The notes: generated from the letters alone by a model not told the origin. Counted from the first letter of the stretch, positions 49,421 to 63,431 are shown. The stretch is 64,000 nucleotides of DNA from Hirudinaria manillensis (GCA_034509925.1 CM067529.1:6295001-6359000), one strand, 5' to 3'. Translations and numbers: made by a program.

Positions 49421-52400
49421 ATGACTATCAATCACAATCCAAAGTGTTTTCTTGACATTACTATTGATGGTCAACCAGGCACGTTTATGCTACTTTACTT
49501 GAATTAATTGTAACTAATTTTGCAACGTCTTAATATTTTTGTTGCCTCGGTATGGATGGCAGGAGTTAATATTATTTTTTGTTTTGAAGCGGGTCGTGTC
49601 ATCGTCGAACTGTTTGCCGACGTCTGCCCGAAGACTTCAGAAAATTTCAGGCTGCTATGCACCGGTAGGAATCACGTTAGCACAACTATTTTAGAACATT
49701 CAATGAGCTTGATATAATCTTCCAAACTCTAGGTGAAATGGGAACGAGCAAGTCGTCCGGTAGGAAGCTTTACTACAAAGGATCTTGCTTTCACAGGATA
49801 GTTAAGGGGTTCATGGTACAGGGTGGAGATTTTGAGAAAGGTTTGTTGATTTCATGCTAATTTTGTTGATTCTAGATTCCATGCTTTATGCTATTGCAGT
49901 TTGCAGTCTTTTATCAAAGACCAGGCTTTCTTAATCTTGTCTCGATTTGTTCAAATTGTTCAAAATTTGTTGACTTTTATAGGTGATGGGACTGGAGGTG
50001 AATCAATTTATGGTTTAAAATATGAAGGTGGGTCCTGATGATGATTTTTCCTCTTGCTTTTTTACTTTTTAACTCTTCATAAAATAATATTCAATTTCAA
50101 ATTGTCTTTCTTCAGACGAGAACTTTGAACTGAGGCACGACAGACCGGGTCTGTTGTCGATGGCCAACAAGGGTCCCAATAGCAACGGATCTCAGTTTTT
50201 CATGTTTGTTGATTAGTTTATTTATTTATTTATTTATTATGGTTTTGAATTCTTTGTATGAATTAATTTTGTCATTATTCTTAATGAAATTGATTTTATT
50301 TTCAGAACTACTGTTCCTGCCCCTCATCTCGACGGGTTAGTGATTCACGAAACGAACGTTTGGCCCGGCAAACGATTTTTATTTAGCCTTCTTCATTGCA
50401 TTTCTTTATGAGATTTCATCATTTTATTTTAGCATTTATTTGTTGTTTGGAAAGTCTCAACACGAACCTTTTCCTTGCAGGAAGCACGTGGTATTTGGAA
50501 GCGTTCTTCAAGGCATCGAAGTGATCAAAACGATGGAGAAAATAGAGGTCGACGGCAAAGCTCGTCCGAAGGTTCCCATCCTGATAAGCGGATGCGGTGA
50601 ATTGATAGCAATCGTCAAGGTGAGTGGAAGTCGAAAGATTTAAATTGAAATTATGCCAAAAACATCGTCGCAATGATAGCTTTCAATAAAATTAAAAACT
50701 TAAAATTAGAAAGCGGAAAAGAAAAAGAAATCGGTTTCGGCTTCCGAAACGTCGTCGTCGTCCTCCTCTTCCTCGAGCGAAGAGGAGAGCAGTTCTGAAA
50801 GTGAATCTGAAAAGAAGAAGAAGAAGAGAAAGAAGAAGAACAAGAAACATGCAAAGAAGAAGAGAAGGCTCTCGTCAGAGAAGTGAGTTTTGATCTGAGT
50901 ACGGCATTCGTACCATTTGCATTTTAAATGTCGATCAGATGGATCTAAAAAAGCTTTACGACTTCGTGAACGAGCATAACATTAATCCGATATAACCTTA
51001 GATCCAATAAAAAGGAAGAGGACGAGAAAGAAGAGGAAACGACAGAAACCTGCTGCGTGGATCCTGCCGAAATCCCCAGCATCCCCCCGAACAAATTCCT
51101 CTACAGAGGTAGCCCGGAACAAGAGAAACAAGATAAAGATAAACAAGGAGAAGTTGAAAACAGGTTTAACTTAAATATATCTTATTGTTTACTGCACATG
51201 TCTTCATGACTTTTATTTTGGGGATTTATTTTCCTCATTAATTCATATTGTTATATGTCAAAAATCACAAAGAAAATATATTTTTATAGACAAGAAGTAA
51301 AACCCAGAAGTCCAATGAGAAGGAGGGACAAAACAGGAAGGAAAATCAAGGGTAGAGGTGCAGTCGTAAGTCTCTTAAACAATTTACATGAATATATGAT
51401 AAGAATCAATGTAAAGCAAGGCTTAATCCTCTTTCCAGCGTTACCACTCCAGATCCAGGAGCCACTCAAGAGGAACGACACCTCCCCACTGGAGGAGGGA
51501 ACAGGCTCGACTCACCACCCTTTCTCAAGCTCTCAACTCCATCCAAAAGGATGACAGGTATTGAACTTAACTCTTTTACTTCTCGTTATGGACTCATTTT
51601 CACCAAAAAGTGTACAATACTCGATTTATTCAATTTGCAATGGCAAAAACTGGTAACTACAGAGTAGATTTTTATATTATAAAAGGGTTTCAAGGGTGAA
51701 TGAGGACACAAGAGATGGGAGTAGGTTTGGAAGAAGGAACGAGTTTGACAGAAGTCTCGACGAAAGATCTCGCAGGGGATTGTCCGAAAAATTTGCTCCC
51801 GAGAGGTAACTTAAAGATCCGTATAAAATAAACTATAAAATTGCATAAAATATGTAGATAGGTATAGATATAATTTTTTGCTGTAACTATATTTATGATC
51901 ATTCATCCGAAGAGAATCGTCAACAAAATTTGAAAGAAGAGAAAAGGTGAAATCGAGATTAGAAAAGGATTCCGAATTTGACGAAAACATGTCAAAAAGA
52001 AGGCGACACGACTCGTCAATGTCCCCGACTGCCAACAGTTCTTCCAACATGGAAAGAAACTACGAACGTGTCGGTCGAGGCCCGGAAAAGTTCGTCGAAA
52101 GGGCAGGGAGTCCGGAGGAAAGGAAGAAGATAGCCATTACGCCCTTGGCAACCAAATCTCGTCGCAATAGGGAATCTCCCCACCAAAGGTCTAAAACTAT
52201 GAAAAATGACGAATACGATCCCTTTGCAAAGAACGACAAGGGTTCTGACTCCGAAACCGAGTTAAAAGTTCAGTCTTCCGTGCAAAGACGCAAAGAAAAA
52301 GAATCTTTACAATCTGCTCAAAAATATTCCGGTCAGAAAGATGAATTCAGTGATCTCGAAAAAAGAAGAGACGATAACGTCGTCAAGGACGAGGCAATTA

Positions 52401-54396
52401 AAGGATCAGAACATCACAAGAATGTAGAGTCAAACCACAAGACGAGGAATTCTCGTTCTAGGGAGGGAGATCGAACGTCCGAGAGACTCGAGCCGAAAAA
52501 GTCCGGGTTTTCGCCATCCAGAGAAGTGCACGGGGCCTCTAGAAATGTTAGGAGGTCCCATTCGAGAGAGGCTCCTTCTAGGGCCAACAACGTGAGATCA
52601 AACTCGAGAGGTAAAAATCCGAGAGGAAGAACTTCGACGAGAGACGAAAGGTCCGCGTCTAGAGAAAGGCGGACGAGATACGAACGTCACGAAAGCAATT
52701 TCAAAAGATTGCCTTCCGGATCTAGAGGCAGATCTCCTAATCGGTCGAGATTCGGAAGAGACGAATCGAAAGAAGCAGGTCGACGTAGGAGTGGATCTCG
52801 ACCGAGGAATTCCAGGTTTGCGAGCAGAGACTCACCTGTTAGGCATGCCAGACCTCAAGATCACATGTCGAGAGAACCTTTGTCAAACAAAGTGCCGAAG
52901 AGAGATGACGAGGTTTGTATTTAATTCCTTCTTCAACACTTCAATCAACCTAAACAATCTTTTTCTCTTATGGTTTAATATATGCTAGTTCAGATGTCGT
53001 TTATTGCATAAAATGACCTTATTAGATTATTACCCAATTTGCATTTTTTGCAAATAGAAATGTGGCAGACTGGCATGGCAACCACCTATGGAGATTGAGT
53101 ATGAAACTCAAGGTGGAAATGATAAAGTGCCAGCTCTACGAGTTGCTGGAATCACAAAACCAACTGACAAACATTCTTTTGATGAGCAGGTAATTAGTCA
53201 ACCCCCCCACGCAGCACCAGATACCGATTTATCAACGAAGTCCATGTCCATGTCATCGTCTGGAGATGAGAAAGAAAATGGGTTTAAAAAGGAGAAAGAT
53301 GTTAAAAGGGACGAGACCCTCGGGGCTCCTGCAGCTTGCAAAGGCGACGAGTCTTTGTCGGAATCTTCGTCTTCGGAGTCGTCGTCTTCGGGGGAAAGGT
53401 CGAAGTCCGAAAAGAGAGGTCGAGGAGATGGAGGGATCGTGGGATCGGATTGCGAAGATCGAGCGAAGGATGAGCAGAAGAAATCGATCGAAAGACGCCA
53501 GAGGAAAGAATCGGAAGCGACCGATTCGAGCGGCGACGAAGAAGTCCCCAAAGAAAAATCTCTGAAGTTGCAGGATTTAGAAAGCAGGGGCACGGAATGC
53601 GACATAAATTCTATACCTCTGCCGCTAGGGTATGTTTGGACGTGTTTTAATGATCGGGGGATATTTATTAATTTGAAAATATTTTTTTAGTTTTGATTGT
53701 GGACCGGAAGCCGATTCTTCTCGTCCGGCCGCGTCGAAAGAACAGCTCTCCGATTCGGAAAATGCCGGACTGTCGGCGTGCCAATCTAAACCCGAAGGAA
53801 ATATCGGGGAAGAGAAAAATAAAAGAACCGAAGATAACAGCGAGCTTGACAGAAATTCTGGAAATAATTCCAGAATAAAGTCTCCTAGAAGAGCTAGGTC
53901 ACCTGGAAGAAGTAGGTCACCTAGAAGAAGTAGGTCGCCTAGAAGAGATGTATCTAACAGAAGAAGCAGATCTCTTAGAAGAAACAGGAGAAGAAGTAGG
54001 TCGGGAATGAGAGACAGAGTGTACAGAAGAAGCAGATCCAATGGAAGGAATAGATTGCGAAGGAGCAGATCGCGAGGTAGGGAATGGCGCAGGAGCAGGT
54101 CGCCAAGGAGGGACAGGTCGGATAGGAGAGATAGGTCGCGCAGAAGTAGGTCGACTAGGAGGGATAGGTCACGCAGAAGTAGGTCGATGAGGAGGGATAG
54201 ATCGCACAGGAACAGAGGGCGTGCTCGGAGCAGGTCCAGTAGCGCGTCGGTCACTGGAAAGGATGGATCCAGAAGGAGGTCGGCCAGGAGTCGTTCGAGA
54301 AGCGACGACAGCGACAGGTCTACGAAGAGGGGATCGTCGAAGGGGAGGAACTCATATCGTGCTAGGAGGAGCAGTAGCTCGTCGTCCAGTTCGTGA
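49421..54396 (+). CDS. NKTR: NKTR-like cyclophilin with RS domain (SR-cyclophilin)
   Basis: Nuclear peptidyl-prolyl isomerase joined to a long Ser/Arg-rich tail, of the NKTR/PPIG type linked to pre-mRNA splicing. Exons: 49421-49478, 49590-49664, 49733-49840, 49983-50027, 50116-50203, 50306-50335, 50481-50619, 50710-50882, 51002-51163, 51290-51365, 51439-51557, 51686-51805, 51913-52912, 53058-53629, 53691-54396; all phases agree, giving 1,156 residues. The cyclophilin domain (about residues 1-180) has [28 protein letters not shown] and [15 protein letters not shown]. The Trp of cyclophilin A is His here, as in NKTR. Then come acidic and basic low-complexity stretches and the NKTR-specific motifs [43 protein letters not shown] and [11 protein letters not shown]. 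These identify NKTR rather than PPIG. The C-terminus is a dense RS domain ([14 protein letters not shown] repeats). The first intron uses a GC donor. Confidence 0.95.
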
Positions 54397-55256
54397 CTAG
54401 TTGGACGATTGTTGGACTGAAGTGTCAATACATGATTTATATTCATCGTTTTGTTGCAACTGATAATATTTCTTGTTTGAGCGTCTAAGTATCTTTTGAA
54501 TGGATGATTTTCACGTCGTTACCTCCCGAAATTACTTATCGGAGTTCGATGAGCTGCTGGACCAAGCATGCGGCCGGTGGGCTACGGTATTTTGAGGCAT
54601 CCATTTTGCTGCGGGCATGAATGGAGGTGGAGTTTGTTTTTGGCTTATGGCTGCTCTTTTGTCAGCGAACTCCTAATCAGTAATTTTGAAACTTTGATTT
54701 GTGGTTTCCACGATGATAAAATATTTCTGATGCGTTAGGCAGTGTTCTGAGCATGTGCAAATTTTCTAAAAATTTGTTTTACTCGATATCTTTAATTTAT
54801 GATACTTGTGTGGCGCAAAGTCGACTCGAACAGGATTTTTGAGGTCTTGCGACCTCACCAGGTTTGGGCATCCAATATATCGTACGAGAGGGAGTGCACT
54901 GGGTACTGGGTAACTTAATTTAAGTTAACAATTGTAAGCGGCTACCTTGAGAGATGGGGTCGAATCAGACATTTTTTCTTGACAATTTTAGTTTGTTGAC
55001 AACGGAATAGCTATAAAAGTGTCAAAATAAGAAGATGAACGTCACCAGTGCACCTAAAGGCGGAAAGACGCAAGCAGAGAGAGCAAAATATACGAGATGG
55101 CACTATCGAAGGCATTACGGCGCGATACAAAATTGTCAAAAGTTTCGGTTTTCCTCCACATGCTTTCTTGCGAAAATGCGAAACTGTCGAAAACATGTTG
55201 AAAAACTGAAAGAACACGAAGTGCAGAAGCAAGGGAGGATATTCTCTGGTACTGTT
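54397..55256. other. intergenic between convergent NKTR and the giant gene
   Basis: Holds both 3' UTRs. A 91-codon plus-strand frame from 55,035 (MNVTSAPKGGKTQAERAKYT) overlaps the end of the giant gene and shows no known domain, so it is not called. Confidence 0.45.
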
Positions 55257-58200
55257 TTATATTTCAGCCAAATCATCGCCACCAACGTCCGGCTTCCTCT
55301 TCTTGCGTGATTTGTGACGCCTGGACACCGAGACTGCTATAGTGCCTGGCTGTGAGTAAAGCATGTTGCTTGTGGCAACCACGTAGAAGTTGTCGGATAC
55401 TATGGCAACGGCTACTGGACTGTAATCTCTTTGCTCCGAAAGATGAACAACGGAGGAGTGTGCATTGGCCGAAGAAAATGATCGGTTAAAGTCAGCGAAA
55501 GGTCCTCCCCACACCCATCTGATAAATTTAAACCGAACAATTTAGGTAGGAATGAGTTTTTAAACATTAAATAGAATAAATATTGTCAAACGTTATATGT
55601 GTAATCAGATGACTAATGACCCTATTACCAACTATATCAAATATTAATCCAACCTTGGGGGAAGAATCATCACCGGAGGACGGTCATCAGTCCATTTGAC
55701 CGGGCGGCGAGCGTCTAATGCTTTCTTGATTTTTACAGAACAGTATTTAAATACTGATATCATTTCTGCATATTCATGGGCAGTGATGACCGGATCGAAA
55801 CCGATCGACGATCCAGGACCTTGGGCATCAACACTGCTACTGCTGAAACCGATCAGGGATGATCCAGATGTTGCAATGGCGCCCGAGAAGGCACTCTGGA
55901 AGCTATTCACTTCCCCTCTTTCCTCAACTGGTCTTGAGTCGATATTTTTGGTCTCTCCTTCAGTATTTCTACCAATTTCAGAGGTTTCGTGGAAAAAAGT
56001 GTGGTGCTGGCTCGCTGCAAAATAGCTGGAATGAGTAGTTGTCGTTCCTCCAGAGGCTGATTGGTAGAAAGAAGAACCGTTTCCGAACTGGCTTGTGGCG
56101 GATTGGAAACTACCCATACTTTCACTTCCTTCCGGTGTTTTTCTCAGTTTCTGAATTCTGTCATTCAAATTGTTTATCTTGGAATCGAAGGATGAAATGC
56201 CATCCTCGATGCTTTTGTGGCGCCGTTTCAATTCCTCACGAGATGGACGAGAGAAAATGGTATTTCCATCGTCGCTGAACCACCGCCTTTCGCCAAATTC
56301 TGCGCGACGTTCTCCTTCATTCATGGGTTCATCTTTCGAGATTGTTTTTTCATCAACAGCCGTCCACATTTCAGGTGATCGGACTCCGTTATCGTTGCTT
56401 TCGATGACCCCAGCAAAGTCTACTTCATCCTCCAGATGCTTCCTTGCAGGGACCGGCATGGATTCGTCCCAGGGCTCTGGAATGGGGTCTCCTCCGATGC
56501 CACCGAAGGCTCCGGCTGCTAAGTCAGACGAGGAGAATATCAACATTATCTGATCTGTCAAACCCGGTTCTTCTTCATTCAAGCCATCCAATGATCCTTC
56601 GGTATCAGGGGAACTGATGACGTCAGACACTAATCTAGTAGCGGCTGCGGATGCTTCTTCAGTTTTATCGAGAAAGTAAATGAGGCGCATGCGATTTTCT
56701 CTGGTACTCGTTAGAGTGAGATGCTCAGTCTCTGGTCCCGACTGGTCGAGAAAATTTTCTTCTGCACTTCCGGTCTCGCTTCCTGCTTCGTCACTTCCCA
56801 TCGGATCTTTTTCTCGTCTCTTTCTGGCAAATATTCGACCTCCTCCTGCTGTACTGTACTGACCTCTGCCGTCGGTTAAAGTCATCCATTCGGCAGTAGC
56901 CATGCCTGGAAGTTTTATAACATTTCCGTCCTTGTCTGTGCAATCATAAACTGGAACCCATTTGCCTTCGAAGACGTGTTGACGATCCTCTTGTCCTCTT
57001 TCTTCACGATCAACTGGAGTTCCATCGAGCCTCATTCTCGATTCTTCGGTGCTTCTAAACACTCTTTCTAACTGATCGCGCATCTGAGAATGATTCGCCA
57101 TGAAACCGGAAACCTGGAATGCGCCACCGGAAAGTTGTGATGTAGTAGGTGCTTGCAATCCACTCAACTGAGCCAATTTTTCCGGCGTGAAGTCTTGACC
57201 AATCATGCGATAAAAGTTCTCGACAGTGTTCAGCGTGGCAGTTATTTGGTCGTTCTTCGAAGGAGTAATTTGGACGGTTACCCGGTTCGGAAGGAACCCA
57301 AAGTTCTCTTCCATGGTCTCCATCGGAGGTGAGACTTCTGCTTGCGCCAGGAGTCTATTCCTGGCACGTCTCTTGTCGGCACTCGGATTACGCCTGTTTG
57401 GACTTCCACTCGGAGACCTTGAACGACCATCAGTTCCCCTTCTACCCGTTGGAGAAAGGAATCCTTCTCTCTGTTGACTGGATTTGCTGGACTGGTTGTT
57501 AGAGGTTGATCTCGAAGCTCTGCCAGTGCCTTTGTGTTGAGTTGGACAAGTCTTTGCTCCTTCGTCTGCAGTTCTCTCTTTGTTATCATCTCTATAGAAA
57601 CATCCATCCACATCTTCGTCTTCTCCAAATTCTTCTCTAAGTTGAGCTTCAATGTCACGAAGAATCAAATCGTTTCTTGCAAAAACTTGGACGACGATGT
57701 TGCTGGAATCTTCGTGTACGGTTTTCACTACTTTCAGGTCATGTTCAGTTTCTTCGTCTCTTGTTTTTGGTCGATGACTCAAATGGAATTCGTAGAAGGT
57801 AGACTTCGCAAATTGAGATTTGTTAGAGTATTGCGAGCTGACATCTTCATCTGATGAGCATTCATCACGCTTATCTTCCCCTGAGTGGACTTTGTGATCA
57901 GAGCTTGCAACTTTGAGTAGCGGTTCTGTTTCGCCACATTTCGAGTCCTCGGCCATTTTAACAGATTCACTTCTGGATTTATTTTCTGAGGACTCTGAGG
58001 AGGAACGCTCGCCATCAGATCCAAATCCATCGTTAGACTTTCTTTCCTTACTAGTGTTTGGATCATCTATTTTGAAAAAGTCCATGAACAACTTTCGGAA
58101 TCCACTGAAAATGCTGCTTTCTTCGGACGATGTAGACGAAGCATCTGAAGATTTCGAATCGTTTCTGGCACCAGGCAACTCATTCATTTCTTCAGAATTG

Positions 58201-61200
58201 TCGCTTAATTTACAGCTTTCTTGAGCGTCATCGCTCCCGTGGCCGGCATCTTGTTGTTCTACTGTTTCTTGGCCTTTCGTTTGTAAACCGTTGGAGTCGA
58301 TTATTTGTGATGCGAGGTGAGTCAATGAAGAGTGGCTGTCAGATGCCCGAGGAGGAGAACTTTCTCCAAAGGAGGTTCCATATTCGCGGAAATATTCTTC
58401 TATGTCTTCTTCAATATCGTATTCTTTGCTCCCATTCCCAGAACCGTCGCTGATTTCAATATCAGATCCGTCTCTTACTGTTTTTCCAAATTGCTTCATT
58501 TCATCATTTTTTTTTTCTTTGTCACCATCATCATCTTCTTTAGCTAGAGCGTCATTACTCATAACTTTAACTTCATCATCATCATCGTCTTTATTCGACC
58601 CATCAACACCGTCATCGTATTCCATTGCATTTTCGCATTCCTCAATAAAGTGATCAGCAACTTCATTTATTTCGTTATTTTTGTTCAACGTTTCATCGCC
58701 ATTAACATCATCATTAATATCATCATTATGGCGATGGATGATATCATCATTACCAGTGGATTCCTTGTTCACTTCATCAAATTTTTGATCGCTGTTAGGC
58801 CATTTACCAAAGTTAACGTAATCATCATCATAGCCAGTGGCAGCTGCATTATTCCCGACAGAATCAACGAAGTTAAAACCATCAGCATCAGTTCCATAGT
58901 TCACGTTATCACATTCTGTCTTCACATTTTGCGATTCCAGAATTATTCCTCCACCTACTTCAGGAAGATCTGACGATTCCATCTGGTGAACTTCGTTGTC
59001 GATGTTTGAACTTTTATTTTCCTTTCTTTCCGTTTCTTCAACCTCCGAGTCGCAATTTAGTACGTTAGCGACATTATTTTCCAAACTTTCATGATTCAAT
59101 GCGTTCGATTCATTCTCCAGTCCGTCTGACCGTTCTTTATCTGAATTTTCCTTTAGATTGGGACTATTACTACCACCATGACTATCAAAATTGACGTCGT
59201 TAACTGTTTCTTCGTACTTGTTAATAATCTCATCATTATCAGGAAGCTCTACAATCGCTTGATTCTCCTCTACGTCGGAAGGAAACTTGAATTCTTCGTC
59301 ATCTGCACAAGCAAAGATTTCGCTTTTGATTTCGTTCATTCCAGGCATAGATGTTTCTATTTTTAGCGAATCTTTATCGTCCATGGCAACGCTTTCAGTG
59401 TCAGCTTCATCTGAAAACCGTAGGCTATCTTCTTCATCGCTTTGGGGATATGTGTCACTGTTTGTTTCGTTCCTAAATTCTGCTGACGAACCACTTTGGG
59501 CATCAAATCTCTGAACATCCTCTTCCAATTCGTTGATATTCTCTCTCGTAGATTCTGAAGTTGGATCAACCGACCTTGCGCTACCTTCAATAGATTCAGC
59601 AGAGAAAGACTCATCTACAATTGGTGTTTTATTTTCAGAATTGCTGGCCGTAGTGCTGAGTCTGTAAGTCTCATTTTCACCTACCACATTTCCCGAATAA
59701 TCATCTGAAATAGGCAGATTTTGTTCTCTCAATTTCTCCTCTGCTTTGGTCTGGAAATGAGTGTGCTGGTGTTCGGAGGTCAGATTCACGTGCAACAAAT
59801 CTCGAGATTCAAATTTTTTTATAAATTCTCCTTCAATCTCTTTTGTGTACAAGTGAATTTCATCATCTCTCCTATCCACCGCAGAAAGGGATTCGTCTTC
59901 TAACTTTTCGCTAACCGGAGTTTCTTCTTTCTCGAATGTTGAAATTGCACCTCGACTGAAACTAGAATCATTTTTGTCCTCATCTTCAGAGGAACCTCTT
60001 ACTAAGGTATCGGTATCACTTTCGAAACCATTCTCGAATTGAGTTTCTTTAGATGTAGAATTGTTCGCGTTGTCCAACATGATTTTTGAACCATCATTTT
60101 TCTGGACCATTGGTCCCACCTCAAAACCTTCGATCGTGGGTCGATCGTGGTTAAATTCCTGTACGTCGTCTTGTTGTTGTTTGTCGCTATCATCCTGCTC
60201 GCACGAGTACCACTCGAGACTCGATGAATCGCAGACCTTCGTTGACGAAAGTTCTTCTCTGCTTCCTAAATAGAAGGATTGGTTAAGAGGGGAAAAATAA
60301 CGTTCGTCCTCAGTTTCACTCGTCGGATGGCATTCGATAACGTCTGGCAGGGAAGTTGATGGACAATTTTTATTGTCATTTCTACCTGGAAACAATTCGA
60401 AGTTTGGATCGCGTTTGTCCTCTACGATTGGTTTGCTATTCGCGACTGGAGACAGATTTTCATGTCCGAAGGAGTGTTGAATGTCAGAGAGATCATAGTT
60501 GAGTCTAAGAACCCTTCTATGGGGAAGCAGATCGTATTCATCGAAAAAGTCCTCGCTTTTTGGAGAGCTGGTTGCAAAGGGACGGTCAAATTCCACATCT
60601 TTTTCTGAGAAATTGTTTATTGAATGAATGCTTGCGTTTCCATCGCCTGCTCTGATGGCTTCCTGTTTATGCGTAGGAATAAGAGCAAGTTCAGTTGCAT
60701 CGCTTGATCTTCCTGGTACAACGGTCGATGGCATCTCAATGCGAACGTGCTTGAAACCATCATCAACAACATGAGTGGCTTGCTTCACCTCAATGGAGGA
60801 AGTCAAGGATTGAAGTGATTTCTCTGAATCGTGGCAAATTGTCAGATCAATAACTTGTGGTGATTCATAATGCTGCGAATCTTGTTCAATTGGTTGAATC
60901 TTATTTTCAAGATCAGAACTTTTCACAATGTCGTCCGTCGGGGTTTCCTCTTGTACTTCTTCATCAGATTTTTGTTGCTTATCGTCAGTGAACGGAGATT
61001 CAATCGACTGCGACTCGTTCGCCTGATCAAAGCTCTTCACATCTTCACCTTGTTGACGCAGGTCATCCAGTCCTCCGTTCAAACATTCAGACGGTTGGAC
61101 GACGTGAATGACTTTGTTTGCTTCGTTTGAAAGTTTTTCGTCGCCCAAGTCCGACGAAGATTCGCGAGATTCTGAACGAAACTTTTCAAAAGAGTCGCAG

Positions 61201-63431
61201 ACATGTCTGACAGTTTCCATTATTACACCAGTGTCTGAGAAATTCGAGGCACCCTTGTCCAAATCGAATGCTTTAATGGCTACAGCTCCGTCCTCGCAAT
61301 TTGAACCTTCCTGTTCTTCCAGCCATTTTGTAACCTTTGCACCCTCCTTTCTCTCGTGAACTATTGGTTTGTTGCAACCTTGCATTTCTCGATCAAGGTC
61401 GTAGTCCAAGTGCAGTCTCGCAACTCTAACGATACTCTCGGTGTCTTCCCTTATTTCTGTCTTTGCAAACGACCACACGACCGTCAAGAGACATCTTTTG
61501 ACAGCCGATTTCGGAGGTTTTCCGTAGTTGTAGGTAATATTCTCGAAAGTCACGTTACTTCCAGTTATCTTTCTGCTCTTGTATATGGCAGGAGTCTGCC
61601 AACGAAATGTTCTCGATAGAGTTTTCGAAGTTGGCTCCGCCTTGTAGTTCCTTAAAAAGTTTGGCAGAGTCGAAGAAAACGTTTGCTTACTTCCGAAAGT
61701 GAAAATCTTTTGAGGATCGCTCTCCTCTAAATCGTCCACCTCAATCTGTGGTTGATCCTTGATTGCTGGAATCATCACCGTGATTCCAGGCCCGTGATAC
61801 TCGAGACATCCGTGGTTTTCTGACTCGAGTTTCTTTAAGTTGGTGATCTCTTCTCTGAAATTGTGAACCAGGCTTGTGGATAGCTCTTTCTCTCCCTCAC
61901 TTGGTACGTTTGTGGGGACTACGTACTTACTCGTCTGCTTCGATTGCACGGTTGCAATTCTGTTATTTAACGACGTAAACTCCTTTCCATTCCGCGTCTT
62001 TCTATCGGATGATGATGAATCGGAATTGGCCGCAGAAGATTCTTCTAGGATGGTGTTTATAGAAGGTGCGCGATATGTGCTCGTCTGGGAATCGATAAAC
62101 GGTAGTTCCAGTCGACAGATGGCTTCCTCAGATATCTGCGGACGGAGTTCAGACGAAGCGGAGGAGATGGACAAGGAGTTGGAACTGTCGGGCGTGGCAT
62201 TAGAGTTCATTTCCAGGGAAGAATCTTCCGAATTCGTCGAGTCGCGAGGCATTTTTCTGGGTTTCTTTTTGCCGTCCTCCGCACTCAAGTAATATTCCCC
62301 AGAGTCTTTCGATCTAACCAGCAGAGATCCAGAAGATTTCGGAAGCTTACGTGGAGGCGCCTTTAGCGTTTCGATGTTCTCTGGAATTCCATCGGCCATC
62401 TTTGAAGTCGATTTTTTGTGGATTTGTTTGCAAGAATCTATAACAGATTGATTAAGTTCTTTTGAGTTCGATGGAACCGATGGTTTGGTAGCTTTTTTGC
62501 TCGAGTTGTACTTGCTGCTGAGGGACGTTTGCGAGGAATTGGCGGATCCCTGCCTGGCTTCTTCTGAAGTGCTCGGACTCTCTCTGGAACTCGTCTTTCG
62601 TTTCCTAACATCATGCGAGTGGTCGTAACCGCTTTCGTCGGACAACCCGATTAAGTTCTTGTGCTTTTTAGTCTTTATCGCTGGACTGGATTCCACGTTC
62701 GTCAATGTATTTGTGGACGGTCGCTTGGAAGAACCGAGGTTTACAGGCGTCTTCTCGTGGTCAAATCTTGACGCCTCTTGTTGCTGACAAAAAGCGAAAT
62801 AATCTTGTCTCGTTCGAGAGGAACCCACAGTGGATGAAGTAAGGAGACCATCATCTCCGAACGAGGTCCCTGCATCCGAGGATTGATCCATTACTCCGCT
62901 GTCTCCCCATCCACTTAAACTACTTCGATAGTTCTGGCTCTGAAGCGTGTGCACTTTGTGCTTCTTCGTTTGCAAATATTCGTCGACCGCTTTCTGCTTG
63001 GACCAAGCGTCCTCGTCCATACTCCTCGAACCCGGAGATCTGGCTCTTCGCCTCGAACGCTCGAGAAGAGAGGCAGCCGACGGATTCCCGCTTCCTATGT
63101 AAATGGGAGCCTTCCTTCTGCCATCCTCAGATTTCGTTTTGCTTCTGCTTTTCGATCGTTTCTTTTTACCGATGCAGAAAAATCGAGCGAGAGAAGAACG
63201 AGCGCTGGATGATCTCGAGAAAGCAAACGACTCTTCGTGTCTGGCATCGAATAACGACTGACAGGATCGGGCAGCCAGGGCGGCATCCTCGAGTATCGAG
63301 AGCCAATGGAGGCTCATGCCCTCCCCCGAGATGCCATCCTCCGAGTTGTTGCGTCTCGTCGGATGATGCTTCCCATGGTAGGAAAAGTTCTCCCCTATCC
63401 CTATGGTGCTGATTCCCCCAGTTTGTTTCAT
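55257..63431 (-). CDS. giant, mostly disordered protein of about 2,679 residues in two exons
   Basis: Exon 1 runs 63431-55654 (2,592 codons plus two bases) and exon 2 runs 55518-55257. The join AG|A gives LPPRWVWGGPF in phase. I do not recognise the family. The N-terminus has MSLHWLSILEDAALAARSCQ, then a basic KKKRSKSRSKTKS stretch. The middle (roughly residues 200-1,850) is very rich in Ser, Asp, Glu and Asn with acidic runs (for example near residue 1,620) and almost certainly disordered. The last 600 residues look more conserved: RVTVQITPSKNDQI, ENFYRMIGQDFTPEKLAQL, GKWVPVYDCTDKDGNVIKLP, GGGRIFARKRREK, a short helix REELKRRHKSIEDGI, EYAEMISVFKYCSVKIKKAL, ILPPRWVWGGPF and a basic RRHKSRKKRKP near the end. 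The G-G-x-[IL]-F-A-K/R-K/R-R string resembles the motif of synaptopodin/myopodin-like actin-binding proteins. That is only a weak hint. Confidence 0.85.

Noticed and set aside
53625-54446. 273-residue Leu/Asp-rich minus-strand frame
   Set aside because: Antisense shadow of the NKTR RS domain.
55035-55310. 91-residue plus-strand frame MNVTSAPKGGKTQAERAKYT and onward
   Set aside because: Overlaps the end of the giant gene on the other strand and has no recognised domain; probably its antisense 3' region.
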